Source: Tubulanus polymorphus
Lineage: Eukaryota; Nemertea; Palaeonemertea; Tubulaniformes; Tubulanidae
Direction: 5' to 3'
Length of the DNA: 64,000 nt
Assembly: GCF_964204645.1 (NCBI RefSeq)
Contig: NC_134029.1
Location: 15,244,850 to 15,308,849 of the forward strand
Translations under genes and position numbers: made by a program
The notes under the pieces: generated by a model
Told to the model about the DNA's origin: nothing
Databases searched by the model: none
The model's input: the letters and a program-made list of their open reading frames with translations, nothing else
Shown here: positions 34,142-44,187 of the stretch, one piece after another
Layout: every line of letters begins with the position of its first letter
Position numbering within the stretch: the stretch's first letter is position 1

Positions 34142-34461
34142 TAGAAAAGCATTCTTAGCAACAATAAATAACAGAATAAAACCAGCAAAAAAACCAATTT
34201 GAAATAAAAAAGTTAATTGATGTTACAAAAGAAATTGAATATAAAATATTGAAATTAGAAAAGATAAAAACTAAATATGGAGAGAAAGTATCAGCGAATT
34301 TAAGCTACTGTAATGTTAGTACATCGCGAGAATTTAAAGTATTTTTACCTGATAAATGGGTTTCATTGAGTACAGAGGAATCAAAAGATTTAGAAGGATT
34401 TAAAATAATTTATCATGGAAAAAATGATGACGGTCATCATGATTTAGAAATTGTTGATTAA
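34134..34461 (+). pseudogene. Polinton small conserved protein, element copy
   Basis: Starts MGDRKAFLATINNRIKPAKK from the TIR-borne ATG. A frame change near 34200 leads into IDVTKEIEYKILKLEKIKTK, FKVFLPDKW and GKNDDGHHDLEIVD. It shares the LPD(R/K)(F/W) and GHHD(L/F)E signatures with 13972-14307, and its N-terminus matches 50158 (ASINNRIKPSK). It is the only intact-length gene on the plus strand at this end, transcribed inward. Function unknown. Confidence 0.7.
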
Positions 34462-34479
34462 ATAAAAAATAAAAATAAT

Positions 34480-35390
34480 GAATATCTAGAATCCAAAATG
34501 ACCTTAGTCGTTTTACGAACAACTACAATCATACCAGCCAAACATCTGTTACATGTTATTATAAGAGAGTGCTTCATTTGAATATTGATCGATCAAACAG
34601 GTGTTGCAATTCAACGTTGTTGTTATATTGGATAGCTAGCAGTTATATAATAAGCACGCAATACATACAACACACACAGGATACATTCTCTCTCTAGTGA
34701 TTAAAAGGAATATTTCAGTGTTTTTAAGGTAAGTTTTAGCAAAATTGCCCTATCCTCGACCTACAGAGTTTTCAGGGGATAAGCATCCCATTATTGAAAG
34801 GCGCCACGGGACGCTTATCCCCAGTCATTTCTACTTACACCCCCGCGACCCACGTCAACCGGGATCTCCTTCAATGATAAGATGATGAGAAATCACATTA
34901 TATTAAAGCCGCCTAATGTAATTTCTACCAATCTCGAAATTCGAAACCGAAGGAGAAACCCGGAGAGTGGACGAAGGTGCATTTTCAAAATGACTGCTGG
35001 CCAGAGCTACTCCAGCGTTGGAATGAATTGCCTTATATACTTAGCTAAAACACCTAAGTAAATGTTGTTGGTGTTTACTAAAGAAATATATGAAATTTGA
35101 AATTATAAATTATTCCGAATGAAAAGAATATAGGAATGAAAACTGATAAATGAATTATGGATTTTTAACTTAATTATGATTTAATTTTTAATCAAATTAG
35201 TAATCAATTACCATGTTAATTGATTAACAAATTCAAATTCAAATATTCATTTAGCATCACGCCCAGTGCTGCCATCTTTCAATTTAAGAAAAAACTAATA
35301 ATAAGAAACGACTGTAATACAATATTCAAGTAAAAACTTCAAATTAAAAAAAACAAAATAAATAAATAAAAATAATGAATATCTAGAATC
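34480..35390. other. Insertion of about 870 bp inside the Polinton
   Basis: The 34-bp sequence ending TAATGAATATCTAGAATCC and GAAATGAC-like bases occurs before (about 34480) and after (about 35365) this stretch. The middle (34503-35364) is less AT-rich than the element and has no Polinton gene. It includes a hairpin at 34775-34822. It may be a captured host segment or a passive insertion. Confidence 0.6.
34775..34822. other. Hairpin GGGGATAAGC
   Basis: 15-bp arms, 34775-34789 and 34808-34822, with one mismatch and an 18-base loop. No known RNA family recognised. Confidence 0.5.
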
Positions 35391-35483
35391 CGAAATGACT
35401 TATCTGGACAATTTAATTGCTCCGCATAGATAGACAAAAGTAGTGAGATATTCAATTATTTTTTTTGCTTTTTTTCTAAAATA

Positions 35484-36379
35484 TTAATTCATTTTTTTTA
35501 TTATCAATTTTGGAATTTCAGAAGTATTTTCATTTTTTATAGCAGTTGTTTCAGAATTATAAATATCATGAATTTTATTTGATTTCTCATACCAATTACG
35601 TCCAATCAAAATGAATACAATTACAAATCCAACTGTAAAATATAGACATTTATCAGATATTCTATTATTAGAAGGAGTAGAAATAACAATATTTTCACTA
35701 TTTTTATTAACATTTTTATTACTTATTTTTTCTTTTACAACTTTTTTATATTCTTGTGATTTAATTCCTAATTGTCGAGACCATTCAATCTGTTTCTGTG
35801 ATCTCGGTTTTTTTCTTCACTTCTTCCACCTTGTTCATTTATTATAGAAATATTTTTACTTTCAATATTTGAAAATGTTATAACTCCAGTTGATAATAAT
35901 GTCATAAATCCACCTAATTGAAATGATAAATATCCAATCCATTTATTTAATTCGGTCATAACTAAATAATCATTTTTTAAATCAGCATATAATCTAATTT
36001 CATCTTGAATTGGCAGCATATAATTACATAATTTACTATAACCTTTTACTACATTTTCTGATATCGCGTCATTAATTCTAGCTGTTCTCACGGTTGTTTC
36101 ATAAATCTTAAATAATCTAATAATTTCATCTGATTTCATTGTATCTAATTCATTATAAGTTAAATTTTTGCCGGTAAAATTTTTACATTTTCCAGATGCT
36201 ATTAATATTTCTAATTGATGTTTACAATAAAGATAATATTCATAATTATTATTTGTTGTAACATTATTTAAAGCACCATCATCTGGAGTTAATTTTGTTT
36301 CTGTTATTCCTGAATCATCTAAAGTTTTTTCAATTGGAACATCACCATTTTTAGATTTTATTTTCTTTTCACCTCCCAT
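35484..36379 (-). pseudogene. Polinton conserved membrane-anchored protein
   Basis: Starts at a TATATAAATGGG motif. The first 195 or so codons read CKHQLEILIASGKCKNF, TMKSDEIIRLFKIYETTV, then LSFQLGGFMTLLSTGVITFS. This matches a helical protein that recurs in invertebrate Polintons (LIAxGxC near the N-terminus, a GLIT-type end). A one-base shift in an A-run near 35810 moves the frame; it continues to 35484 with a transmembrane stretch CLYFTVGFVIVFILIGRNWY and an acidic tail. Possibly virion assembly, but not established. Confidence 0.65.
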
Positions 36380-36386
36380 TTATATA
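36377..36386 (-). promoter_or_regulatory. TATATAAATG start motif
   Basis: Reads TATATAAATGGG on the minus strand, ending in the start codon at 36379. Confidence 0.5.
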
Positions 36387-36394
36387 ACAAACAA

Positions 36395-36585
36395 ATTAGT
36401 TGTGTTGTTGCAACTAGAATTCAACTAGAATGTAACTAGAATTCAACTAGATTAACAAGCTAGTTGAAAATTGTTGTTTTTATTTATTTCTTGTTGAATC
36501 TAGTTGATTTTTGTTCCAACTACTAGTAACTAGAATTCAACTAGAATGTAACTAAAAATATATTAGATTAACAAGCTTGTTGAAT
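36395..36585. repeat. CAACTAG repeat cluster in intergenic gap
   Basis: The 206-bp gap between the ATPase stop and the next gene has two long copies of AACTAGAATTCAACTAGAAT and several single CAACTAG / CTAGTTG words in both directions, about eight or more in all. It is the only long non-coding gap on this strand. Confidence 0.7.
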
Positions 36586-37194
36586 TTAAATAAATTCATA
36601 TTTAAATGGGTGTTGTAATCTAAATAGTAATTTTGATCTTTTAATATTTTTCAATTTATCCATATATTCATTATGTAAATCATGTGGAATAATATCATTT
36701 TCCTCAAGTGCATTTTTCATCGATTTTCTGTCTTTATTGTAGAATAAAACTAGAAATCTAATGTTTTCTCTAAAGTCTTTAACAATTGAATTATATTTTT
36801 GATTTAAAACCCATGTTGTTATCCCAAAATGTCTCCCAGAGAAAGCTAAATAGCATAACTCACTTTCTCTAACTTTTGAATCATTTAGATTAGCACAATC
36901 ATCTATAATGAATAATGTATTTGATCCTTTATAAATATCAATTGCTATTTTAATACAATTATCTAAATTTTCTTTTACTGTTTTAGTATCTAATATAATA
37001 AATTTATTATTTCTAGTAATATTTCTGTCATAAGTTTGATTAAATTCATATGTTGGACAAAATAATACTATATTATCAAAATAGTTTTTATAAACAGTTT
37101 CTTATAAATTTAATATAAAATAAGTTTTTCCACAATTTGTTACAACAGAAATTAACATATTATGAGGCTCAAATATAAATAATTCCTTATTCAT
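36586..37194 (-). pseudogene. Polinton packaging ATPase (FtsK/HerA type)
   Basis: 203 codons from an ATG preceded by TATATAA. The P-loop region reads ISVVTNCGKTYFILN, with the first P-loop Gly replaced by Val. A TAA stop follows six codons after the P-loop Lys-Thr. Further on are LFCPTYEFNQTYDRN, TLFIIDDCAN (Walker B with the acidic pair) and GITTWVLNQKYNSIVKDFRE (sensor Gln region). The C-terminus ends HPFKYEFI. This is the genome-packaging ATPase of Polintons, related to A32 of large DNA viruses. It follows the integrase with zero spacing. Confidence 0.82.
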
Positions 37195-37201
37195 TTATAT
37201 A
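37192..37201 (-). promoter_or_regulatory. TATATAAATG motif; integrase stop abuts ATPase start
   Basis: The minus strand reads TATATAAATG: the TAA is the integrase stop in its last frame and the following ATG starts the ATPase. Confidence 0.55.
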
Positions 37202-38309
37202 TTTTTAATTTTACTTGATAATATCCATTCATTGAATTTATCTGGCCATCCAACCCATTTTACTGAAGAATATTTTCTTTTAATAGTTTTTGTTTTTAAT
37301 ACTTTTATATTCTTGTTCTAGATTTTCTGTAGTTAAACTTAATTCTTCTTCGTAAAAGTAGCCATCAACTTCTTCACCATCTAAATCTTCTAATTTATGG
37401 ACATATGGTTTTGTTGTTATTACCTTTTTTATTTTATATATTTCCCTAGTAAAATTTCGATCGTATCCTTTGTCAAATATCTTTTTATACTTAGAAATTC
37501 TAACATTTTGACCAACTTTAAATTTAGGTTCACCAAAATCATCTACAAGAAATGCTCCATATAAATTATTCCAAACAATTTCAGCATTTTCAGGTTTCTA
37601 GCTTCAATAGGTTTCATTCCAATAGAAGAATGATAAGAATTATTATATCCTTCTATCAATTTTGGTAAAACATCAATCCATTTAAAAGTATTATTTGCTG
37701 TAAAATATTTCCACATTCTTGTTCTTAATGTTCTATTAAATCGTACAACAACTGCTGCTTTTTTATCCGATTTTGTTGAAAAATATTTAATATTATGATT
37801 GTCCAAGAGTTCATGAACAAGTGAATTATCAAATTCTTTTCCATCATCAAATTGTATTTTTTCTGGTTTTAGTTTATCATCCGAAAGAAATTTTGTTAAA
37901 ACATTTGATGTTTGTACAGCATCTTTTCTATAAAGTGGGAAGCTCCATACATAGCGACTAAAAATATCAATTATATTCAATATCCACCAATAATCATCAT
38001 TATCTTTCTTAACATTTTTCATATCAATTAAATCTCCTTGCCACTGTTGATCTACATAACTTACCATAGTTTTACGAGTTTAATATTTTCTAACAATTTT
38101 TTATGTGTTGTGTATGTTGGTTGTTCTAACATAAATTCATTTATATCTTTATATTTAACTAAATTTTGTGGGATTATCTTATCTAATTTATCTTGTTTTA
38201 CTTGACGCCATATATTTTTGTTAGAAGAATAAGCAACCGAACTCTCAGGGTTGTAATATAAATTTCTTAAATATTGTTCTTTAGTATTAGGAGTTTTTTT
38301 ACCACCCAT
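37195..38309 (-). pseudogene. Polinton retroviral-type integrase, catalytic Glu lost
   Basis: N-terminal part: LRNLYYNPESSVAYSSNKN. A frame change at about 38065 leads to the rve core: QWQGDLIDM (first Asp), ILNIIDIFSRYVWSFPLYRK, IQFDDGKEFDN (second Asp). The third catalytic position should be Glu in the V-E-R-F-N-R context but reads VVRFNRTLRTRMWKYF; codon GTA at 37744-37746. After another shift near 37550 come EPKFKVGQNVRISKYKKIF and GYFYEEEL. After a third near 37270 comes a chromodomain-like end with VKWVGWPDKFNEWI. It would catalyse element insertion and the 6-bp duplication. Confidence 0.88.
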
Positions 38310-38316
38310 TTATATA
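38307..38316 (-). promoter_or_regulatory. TATATAAATG start motif (integrase)
   Basis: Reads GGATATATAAATGGG on the minus strand, 30 bp after the capsid stop. Confidence 0.5.
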
Positions 38317-38339
38317 TCCTTAATTTTAACTTTATATTT

Positions 38340-39060
38340 CTAATATTGAATACTATTTAATTGTGAATTTACAATATTTAATTGTGCGTCAGATATAATA
38401 AAAATGTGCATTTTAAAATTAAAGCGTCCTTTTTTCTTTTTCATGAATAATTTTATTCCATCTTTAGTGTTCTGTAGTTTTTTCTCAGAACCATGTAATG
38501 AATTATCCTCTGTTGTTCTAAAATCTAACCATAATGCATATTTATTACCTGTGTAATAAGCAATTTGATTAATATTACAATTTTCAGATGATTTTACTTT
38601 TTCATTCATAAAATGTTTTCTAATTTCTGGCCATTGATCTATCATTCTCATTCCTTGACAAAATATTTTATTTGCTATTCCTTCGATAGTTATTTCTACT
38701 TTTGTTATTTCAGGATTATAATAATTATCTACCTTTATTGCGCCATTAGAATATGTTGCAATGGTAAAAAATATTAATATACCTTTAATAGATCTTCTTG
38801 GGAAGTTAATATTCTCATTAATTATTTCATCATTTGCATTAATAGTTACAGTTTTAAATTTATCAATATAATCATATAATAATGAAAATCCTTGATTGTA
38901 TTGAGTTTGAATTGTGCTAGCAATATTTTCATTAGTTACTGTGTCATATTCTAAACATATATTCGATAATTTATAACCCATATCTCTAGCAACGCTAGAT
39001 AATACAATTTCATTAACAGGAGCAAACGTTATCTCAAATATAATATCTTCTTGAATTACA
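38340..39060 (-). pseudogene. Polinton major capsid protein, C-terminal part
   Basis: The frame opens at about 39060 with YVIQEDIIFEITFAPVNEIV and runs to MGYKLSNICLEYDTVTNENI, FPRRSIKGILIFF, YYNPEITKVEITIEGIANK, LWLDFRTTEDNSLHGSEK and FIISDAQLNIVNSQL. These blocks, in this order, are those of the Polinton double jelly-roll capsid protein (hexon-like). About 240 codons, roughly half a normal capsid gene: the N-terminal jelly roll is missing. A preceding frame at 39064-39200 (WLTNENRNNMIFQGIQSE) is probably a bit of the same gene. The matching N-terminus occurs in the block at 58793-58996. Confidence 0.82.
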
Positions 39061-39063
39061 TAT

Positions 39064-39255
39064 TTATATAGATCTTAATTTCTTTTGGTTTTCCGATTGA
39101 ATGCCTTGAAATATCATATTATTTCTATTTTCGTTAGTTAACCATAAATCTTTATAATTAATTGAAAGAATTGTTATTCCTTCTAATTTAAATAATAATT
39201 TTATTCTATCTTTCAATGATATTTCAGAATTTGGAAAATAGAATAACAGATTCAA
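39064..39255 (-). pseudogene. Junction of membrane protein fragment and capsid fragment
   Basis: The first part, SLKDRIKLLFKLEGITILS, matches SLKDRTKLLFKVEGITIIS of the protein at 58331-58772. It then switches abruptly to capsid-like sequence (YKDLWLT...GIQSENQKK). This marks an internal deletion that removed the rest of that protein and the capsid N-terminus. Confidence 0.7.
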
Positions 39256-39500
39256 TTAATTATGAATTCTTTTTAGATAAGATTGTAAATTATTTAAACA
39301 TCGATATTATAATTCCATTTGATGAATTAACAAACAAAAAGAAACAAAGAGAGCGAGATGAAATGTGGCACAATATAACACGTTATTTAAATGAGAAAAA
39401 TGAAATGGAAGAACCTAAACAAATTATACAAGAACAATTAAATGAAAATGAAGAAGCCAATAGTGATTTCGAGTATGATGATATTGATTTTCTGTTTTAA
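39216..39500 (+). CDS. Unrecognised C-terminal protein fragment, convergent to PolB
   Basis: 94 codons, acidic C-terminus ending DDIDFLF. Its stop (39498-39500) overlaps the PolB stop (39497-39499) tail to tail, a tight convergent arrangement that argues the end is real. The first dozen codons lie on the opposite strand of the membrane-protein fragment, so the natural N-terminus was lost in the deletion. No family recognised. Confidence 0.45.
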   Translation: MIFQNLENRITDSINYEFFLDKIVNYLNIDIIIPFDELTNKKKQRERDEMWHNITRYLNEKNEMEEPKQIIQEQLNENEEANSDFEYDDIDFLF

Positions 39501-42500
39501 TGGCCATAAGGTAATGTTTTTATACCATCATCTAAAATATGCCATTTATCATCAAATGGATTCAAACTAGTTCTTTTCAACTTCATTAATGTACATCTCG
39601 TGATTTTCTGATCTTAAACAATTCATTTTATGTTTCATTACAATTGAGTTATATAAACACTTTATATAATCTTGAAATTCTATATATATCAACCACATGT
39701 TTTGTTATTCCTTTTAACTTTTTAGCCTCATGATCTTTTGTTCTGTAACTATACATTTTACTTCTTATCCCAACAAATTCAATCATTTCATCACCCCCTA
39801 ATTCATCTTTAAATTTACCAGGAATCTTTTTATTATCATTGCTAAATAGTTCATGATCTTTGGGATAATTGCTAAAATCAAAATGATGTTTTAATGTTTT
39901 TAAGTCTTTTGTTATGTCATTTGTCTTGATTTTTAGTATGTAACTGTCAGTATTTTTGGCAATTAATGGAAATCCACAGTTAAATGTACCATCTTCAGTT
40001 GATAAATCATAAACATAATCTGATGGGTTATATATTTCAAATAAATCTTTAACTTCTTCTGTTAATTCTTTTTCTACATGCCTTAAATTAAAACAATTTG
40101 GTTTAGATTTAATTAATTCTATATTCATATTAAATCCTAATGAACTGCATAATATATTTAATCCTGATGTAGCAACTTTTCCTTTCTGTGCAAAGGTTAT
40201 CTTTTTATCCTTTGTAAATTTTTTAGTGCCATCTGCGGCATAGAATCCAATGAAGAACCACTTTCTTAAATTATTTTTGCATTTAATACATAATCTGGTA
40301 CTATCTTTTCTTTTGTTGAAGTATTACTTTTCACTATTGCATGAATATAGAATTCATCATTATATTTTATAGCAAAATCTTTAGGATTATTTACAAGTAT
40401 TCTATAAACTGCTGATGATTTCATAACATCTATGATTTTAAATGTTTTATGAGAATAAACTTCTTCACAGAATTTCTTAATTCTTTCTAATAATTTCAAA
40501 TCTTGATTGCATAAATACCAACAATATTTATTACCCCAAACATATTTATACACACCTGCTGAACCATCACCCATGAAAAATCCTTTGATAAAATATTCTT
40601 TTTCTTCTAATGTTTCAGGTTCTATATTATAAATATTATCAATTATTTCATCAAATGACATATGATTCATTCTTTGGAAAAATCTTTTATGTAATAATTC
40701 ATCTCCAATTTTTATATCAGTTGGTTTTATTTCATAACCATTTCGTTTAATTAAACTATGATCTTCTGTAACATCTACAAACCCTAATTTAGTTCTAACT
40801 CTATAGATTTTCTTATTTGTTTTATGTCTAATAATATTCTTTAATTTTTTCCATCCATTTCTTGTCCAAACATCCATTAATTCATTTATTTGTATTAATT
40901 CTTTTTCACCACATGAAATATAACATTCATTTTGTTTTGGAATTATTTCTGAAATTCTTCTTATCAATATTTTATCATTACATTTTAATAATATTGGGGT
41001 GTCAGCTGTTACAGAATCAAAATATAATATTTCAATATGCTTTTCCCCAAAAAGTGGTTGTAAAACATTATAATAAAAATCATACATTAATCATTTTGAT
41101 ACTTCTAAAACAGTTGAACCAACGAATATAGGTTTATTAAATTTCATTGACGTTCTTTTTAATTTAACTGCTGTTAAATAATCTTCAAATTTTTTATTTC
41201 CTAAATGTCTAGGACTTGATTGTAAATGTCTTAATCGTTCAGAATTATTTACTAATTCAATATCATTTCTATTTCTAATATTTTCACATGTTTTACCATA
41301 AAAACTATTATTCATTAATTTGAATAAATCTTTTTCAAAATCTGTTTTTTGATATGGTTCTCTGTTGAGTATTGAAATCTATATATTTTTCTAACCACTT
41401 CGATTTATTAAATTCAATATATCTATGTACTTTCTTTAATTTCATTCCTTGTTTTAGATAAAATTTTAACATTCTATAATGAACAATATAATTATATTTA
41501 TCATTTTGAGTAAGTATCAATTTTTCTGTAAAAACATGATCTTTCGGTTTTATTTTCTTCTGGTATTCACTTAAATAACTATCATCTACAGTTAAATGTT
41601 CTGGGCAATAAGGTAAGTTTCTTGTTTTAAACATTATATTTTCAGGATATTCTAAATCAACTACAAAGAAATAACCAATTGGTGCTTCATCTTTTAAACT
41701 CGCAATTGCGCTTTCCCAGTCAGTTTTATCACCATTTTCAACTTCTATTAATATAAAATTGTTATATGGTTGAGGTTGCATCATTGCCCAACCATATAAA
41801 TTATTAGCGTCAATATATAATAATTTATATTCATCATTTGCTTTAAAATACCTATCTCCCATAACACCACTAATTCCACCTCTAATTGATTTTTCAAATA
41901 ATAAAACCATGTCTGGTTCTTTTAATAAATCTAATTCTACATTTGTGTATTTTAAACCAGATTGCCAGGTTAAACCAGGACTAGAGTAGCAATAACAAGG
42001 ATCAACATTAAAATGATTCAAATTAACCTCTCCAAATTTTTCAAATATGTCAGCCAATATCTGGCATCTGATTTTAAATATAAATCAACTAATTCACCAT
42101 GATTTTTCATCTCAAAATGGTTCCAAATATTTAATGTTCTATTAAACACTTCGTCTTTCACATACTCCTCTTTTAATTGATCATAAAATTGATCTTTTAA
42201 TAATTCTGTTACTTTAAAATCATTGTGTGTTTTATAAAATGAATAAGGAATTGCACCTTTATATCTCAATAATTTAAAATCTTGTTCAGTTGGATAATAA
42301 TATCGAGTTATTATAAAATCATTATCAACTAAACTTTTTGATAAATTATCTAATGAACTTGCTAGAAATCTATAAGAATCTAAAAATCTAATGCAACCAA
42401 ATTGAAATGACATATAATTTTCAGATGTTTTAGCTAATAGTTTAAAATCATATTTTCTTACATTTACACCATTCATAGCATTATATTCTTCTATTTCTTG

Positions 42501-43903
42501 ATTAATTGCGCCCATTTTTCCCGATAATTGTTTTATAAATAGATGGGTATCATAGCCTGATAAATTATGAAATAATATTGGTACGAAATTAACTTTCTTA
42601 GCTTGTAAATTGCAATCTTCATGAGCAGCTCCACGATATTTTGAATTTAAATGATCATGATCTCTAACTTTTTATCAAATGAATAAAAACGTTTTTCACA
42701 ATAACAACAATGAGTTACAAATGGAACAATATTCTTAAATTTATGATTAGTAAATTTCAATTTATAATCTTTTTCTGTTGGCATTATTAATTTACAAAAC
42801 TCTTTATTATCACATAATTCTTTATGTTTTAATAATTTATTCTTAGTCATAAATTTAGATAAACATTTTCTACATAGATAAATTTTATTATGGTGATCAC
42901 TTTCTGTTCTAAAGAATAAATCAATTTGTTTAACCACATATGATGTTCATTTTCATCTTTTTTGTAATATAACAAATCTATAGCATTTTCATCATCATAA
43001 TATTCTGTTAAATATAAAGCTTCCAATGTATAATCTTTAATATTTTCACCTTTTGTATTATAATTGCATTAATTCAAATACATTTATTTTTAAATTATTA
43101 ATTTTTTCTATTTTGGGTATCATTTTTATAGTTACTGGATATTGATCAATTTTATATAATGTTTCATATTTCCGGTAATATGTTATTCTACCAACATTTT
43201 CCTGTGTTGGATGTAAGCAACTAATAATTGACCATAGAAAACATTTATTATCTTCATTTTGAATATTTATTACGGCTTTTGTTGTAAATGGTAATTTAAT
43301 ATAAGATGATCCTTTAATATCCTTTTCTGTTGTAAAGTTTGAATCATTTTTAAACATTTTATTACTTTTTGATGTTTTATTTCTTTTTGTATTATAAACA
43401 TTTAAATCTAAATATATAATTTCATTCAATGTTAAGCCAGAACCCTCAAAATATCTTTCTTCAATATGACGTTTAAATTCATTAAATATTTTTTCTAACT
43501 TCTCTTTTATTTGTGTTATTGAAATTATTTCTTCAGAAAGTGTTTGAATATTATAATCCATTTTATCTTCTGACTTTAAAAAACTTACTTTCCCAGAGAT
43601 ACTAATTTTTGGATATTCAACATCTGTTATCAAATCTAGTATTTTTTCTATTATTTCATTAAATTTACTATAATCTTCTATTGTTGTACCTTTAAAAAAT
43701 CTAAATATAATAGCTGCAGGACCAATTTTACTACGTAATGTTTCTAATATTTCAATTGTATCTTTTATTTCTAGTGAATCAATATAATTTCTAACATTTT
43801 CCATGTAAGGTTTATTTGAAATGGATTTAGGTTTTGAAGTTGGTTTTTTTACTTGTTGAGGTTTATCATTAAAATAATCTTTTCCGAAAACATTATTACT
43901 CAA
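39497..43903 (-). pseudogene. Protein-primed DNA polymerase B of Polinton, intein-bearing
   Basis: N-terminal Polinton-type region: FEGSGLTLNEIIYLDLNVYN and CFLWSIISCLHPTQ. CRKC and CCYCEKRF fingers lead to DHDHLNSKYRGAAHEDCN (treble clef), VPILFHNLSGYDTHLF (Exo II region), YMSFQFGCIRFLDSYRF, RGGISGVMGDRYF, YIDANNLYGWAMMQPQPY (Pol A), NNSFYGKTCENIRNR (Pol B) and IEILYFD / TDSYIL (Pol C, split by the intein). The end is SLNPFDD...LPYGH. The Exo I D-F-E-S block, present in the copy at 6650, is missing: the text jumps from NIVPFV to THCCYCE. At least six frame changes and one in-frame TGA (near 41092). Confidence 0.9.
39952..41015 (-). CDS. Intein in PolB (pol-c site) with two LAGLIDADG motifs
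   Basis: Starts SVTADTPILLK directly after IEILYFD and ends FPLIAKN directly before TDSYIL. Splicing blocks: A (Ser1, VTADTPI), B (VDVTEDHSL with TxxH), F (VYDLSTEDGTFNCG), G (AKN then Thr+1). Homing nuclease motifs: FIKGFFMGDGSAG and FFIGFYAADGTKK, so a double-LAGLIDADG insert. The residue before the final Asn is Lys instead of His, as I recall from some viral pol-c inteins. About 355 codons, with a one-base frame offset at about 40265 in an A-run between the two nuclease halves. The intein would remove itself by protein splicing and home into empty alleles. Confidence 0.92.
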
Positions 43904-44187
43904 ATTTGATGGTGTTTTTGTGATTCGAGATGTCTATTATAATTCCTTTTTACTATAAATTCATTACAAACTTCACATTTTATTTCATCCACATTCATAT
44001 TTTCTAATCGTTCTTTTCTTTCATTGGAATTTTCTGGAGTTTCAAAATCTATAACATTTTTTATATGATTTGAAGATTTTTCATGTTTAGATTTATTAGA
44101 TTTATCGATGTATTTTTTACAATATGGGCAATAATATTGATTTTTATTAACATTATTGTTTTCTGTCTGGTACTCACTCTCTCCCAT
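43900..44187 (-). CDS. Two-finger N-terminal part of the PolB ORF
   Basis: 95 codons from the ATG inside the right terminal repeat: YYCPYCKKYIDKSNKSKHEK and HIKN; then IKCEVCNEFIVKRNYNRHLE with HH. The frame overlaps the next one (43903) at a one-base shift, and the same fingers run directly into PolB-like sequence at 50540-50830, so these are probably one gene. The fingers may bind the element's ends. Confidence 0.75.
   Translation of the reverse strand: MGESEYQTENNNVNKNQYYCPYCKKYIDKSNKSKHEKSSNHIKNVIDFETPENSNERKERLENMNVDEIKCEVCNEFIVKRNYNRHLESQKHHQI

Noticed and set aside
35611-35847. Hydrophobic plus-strand frame
   Set aside because: Antisense to the membrane-anchored Polinton protein, which has recognisable motifs.
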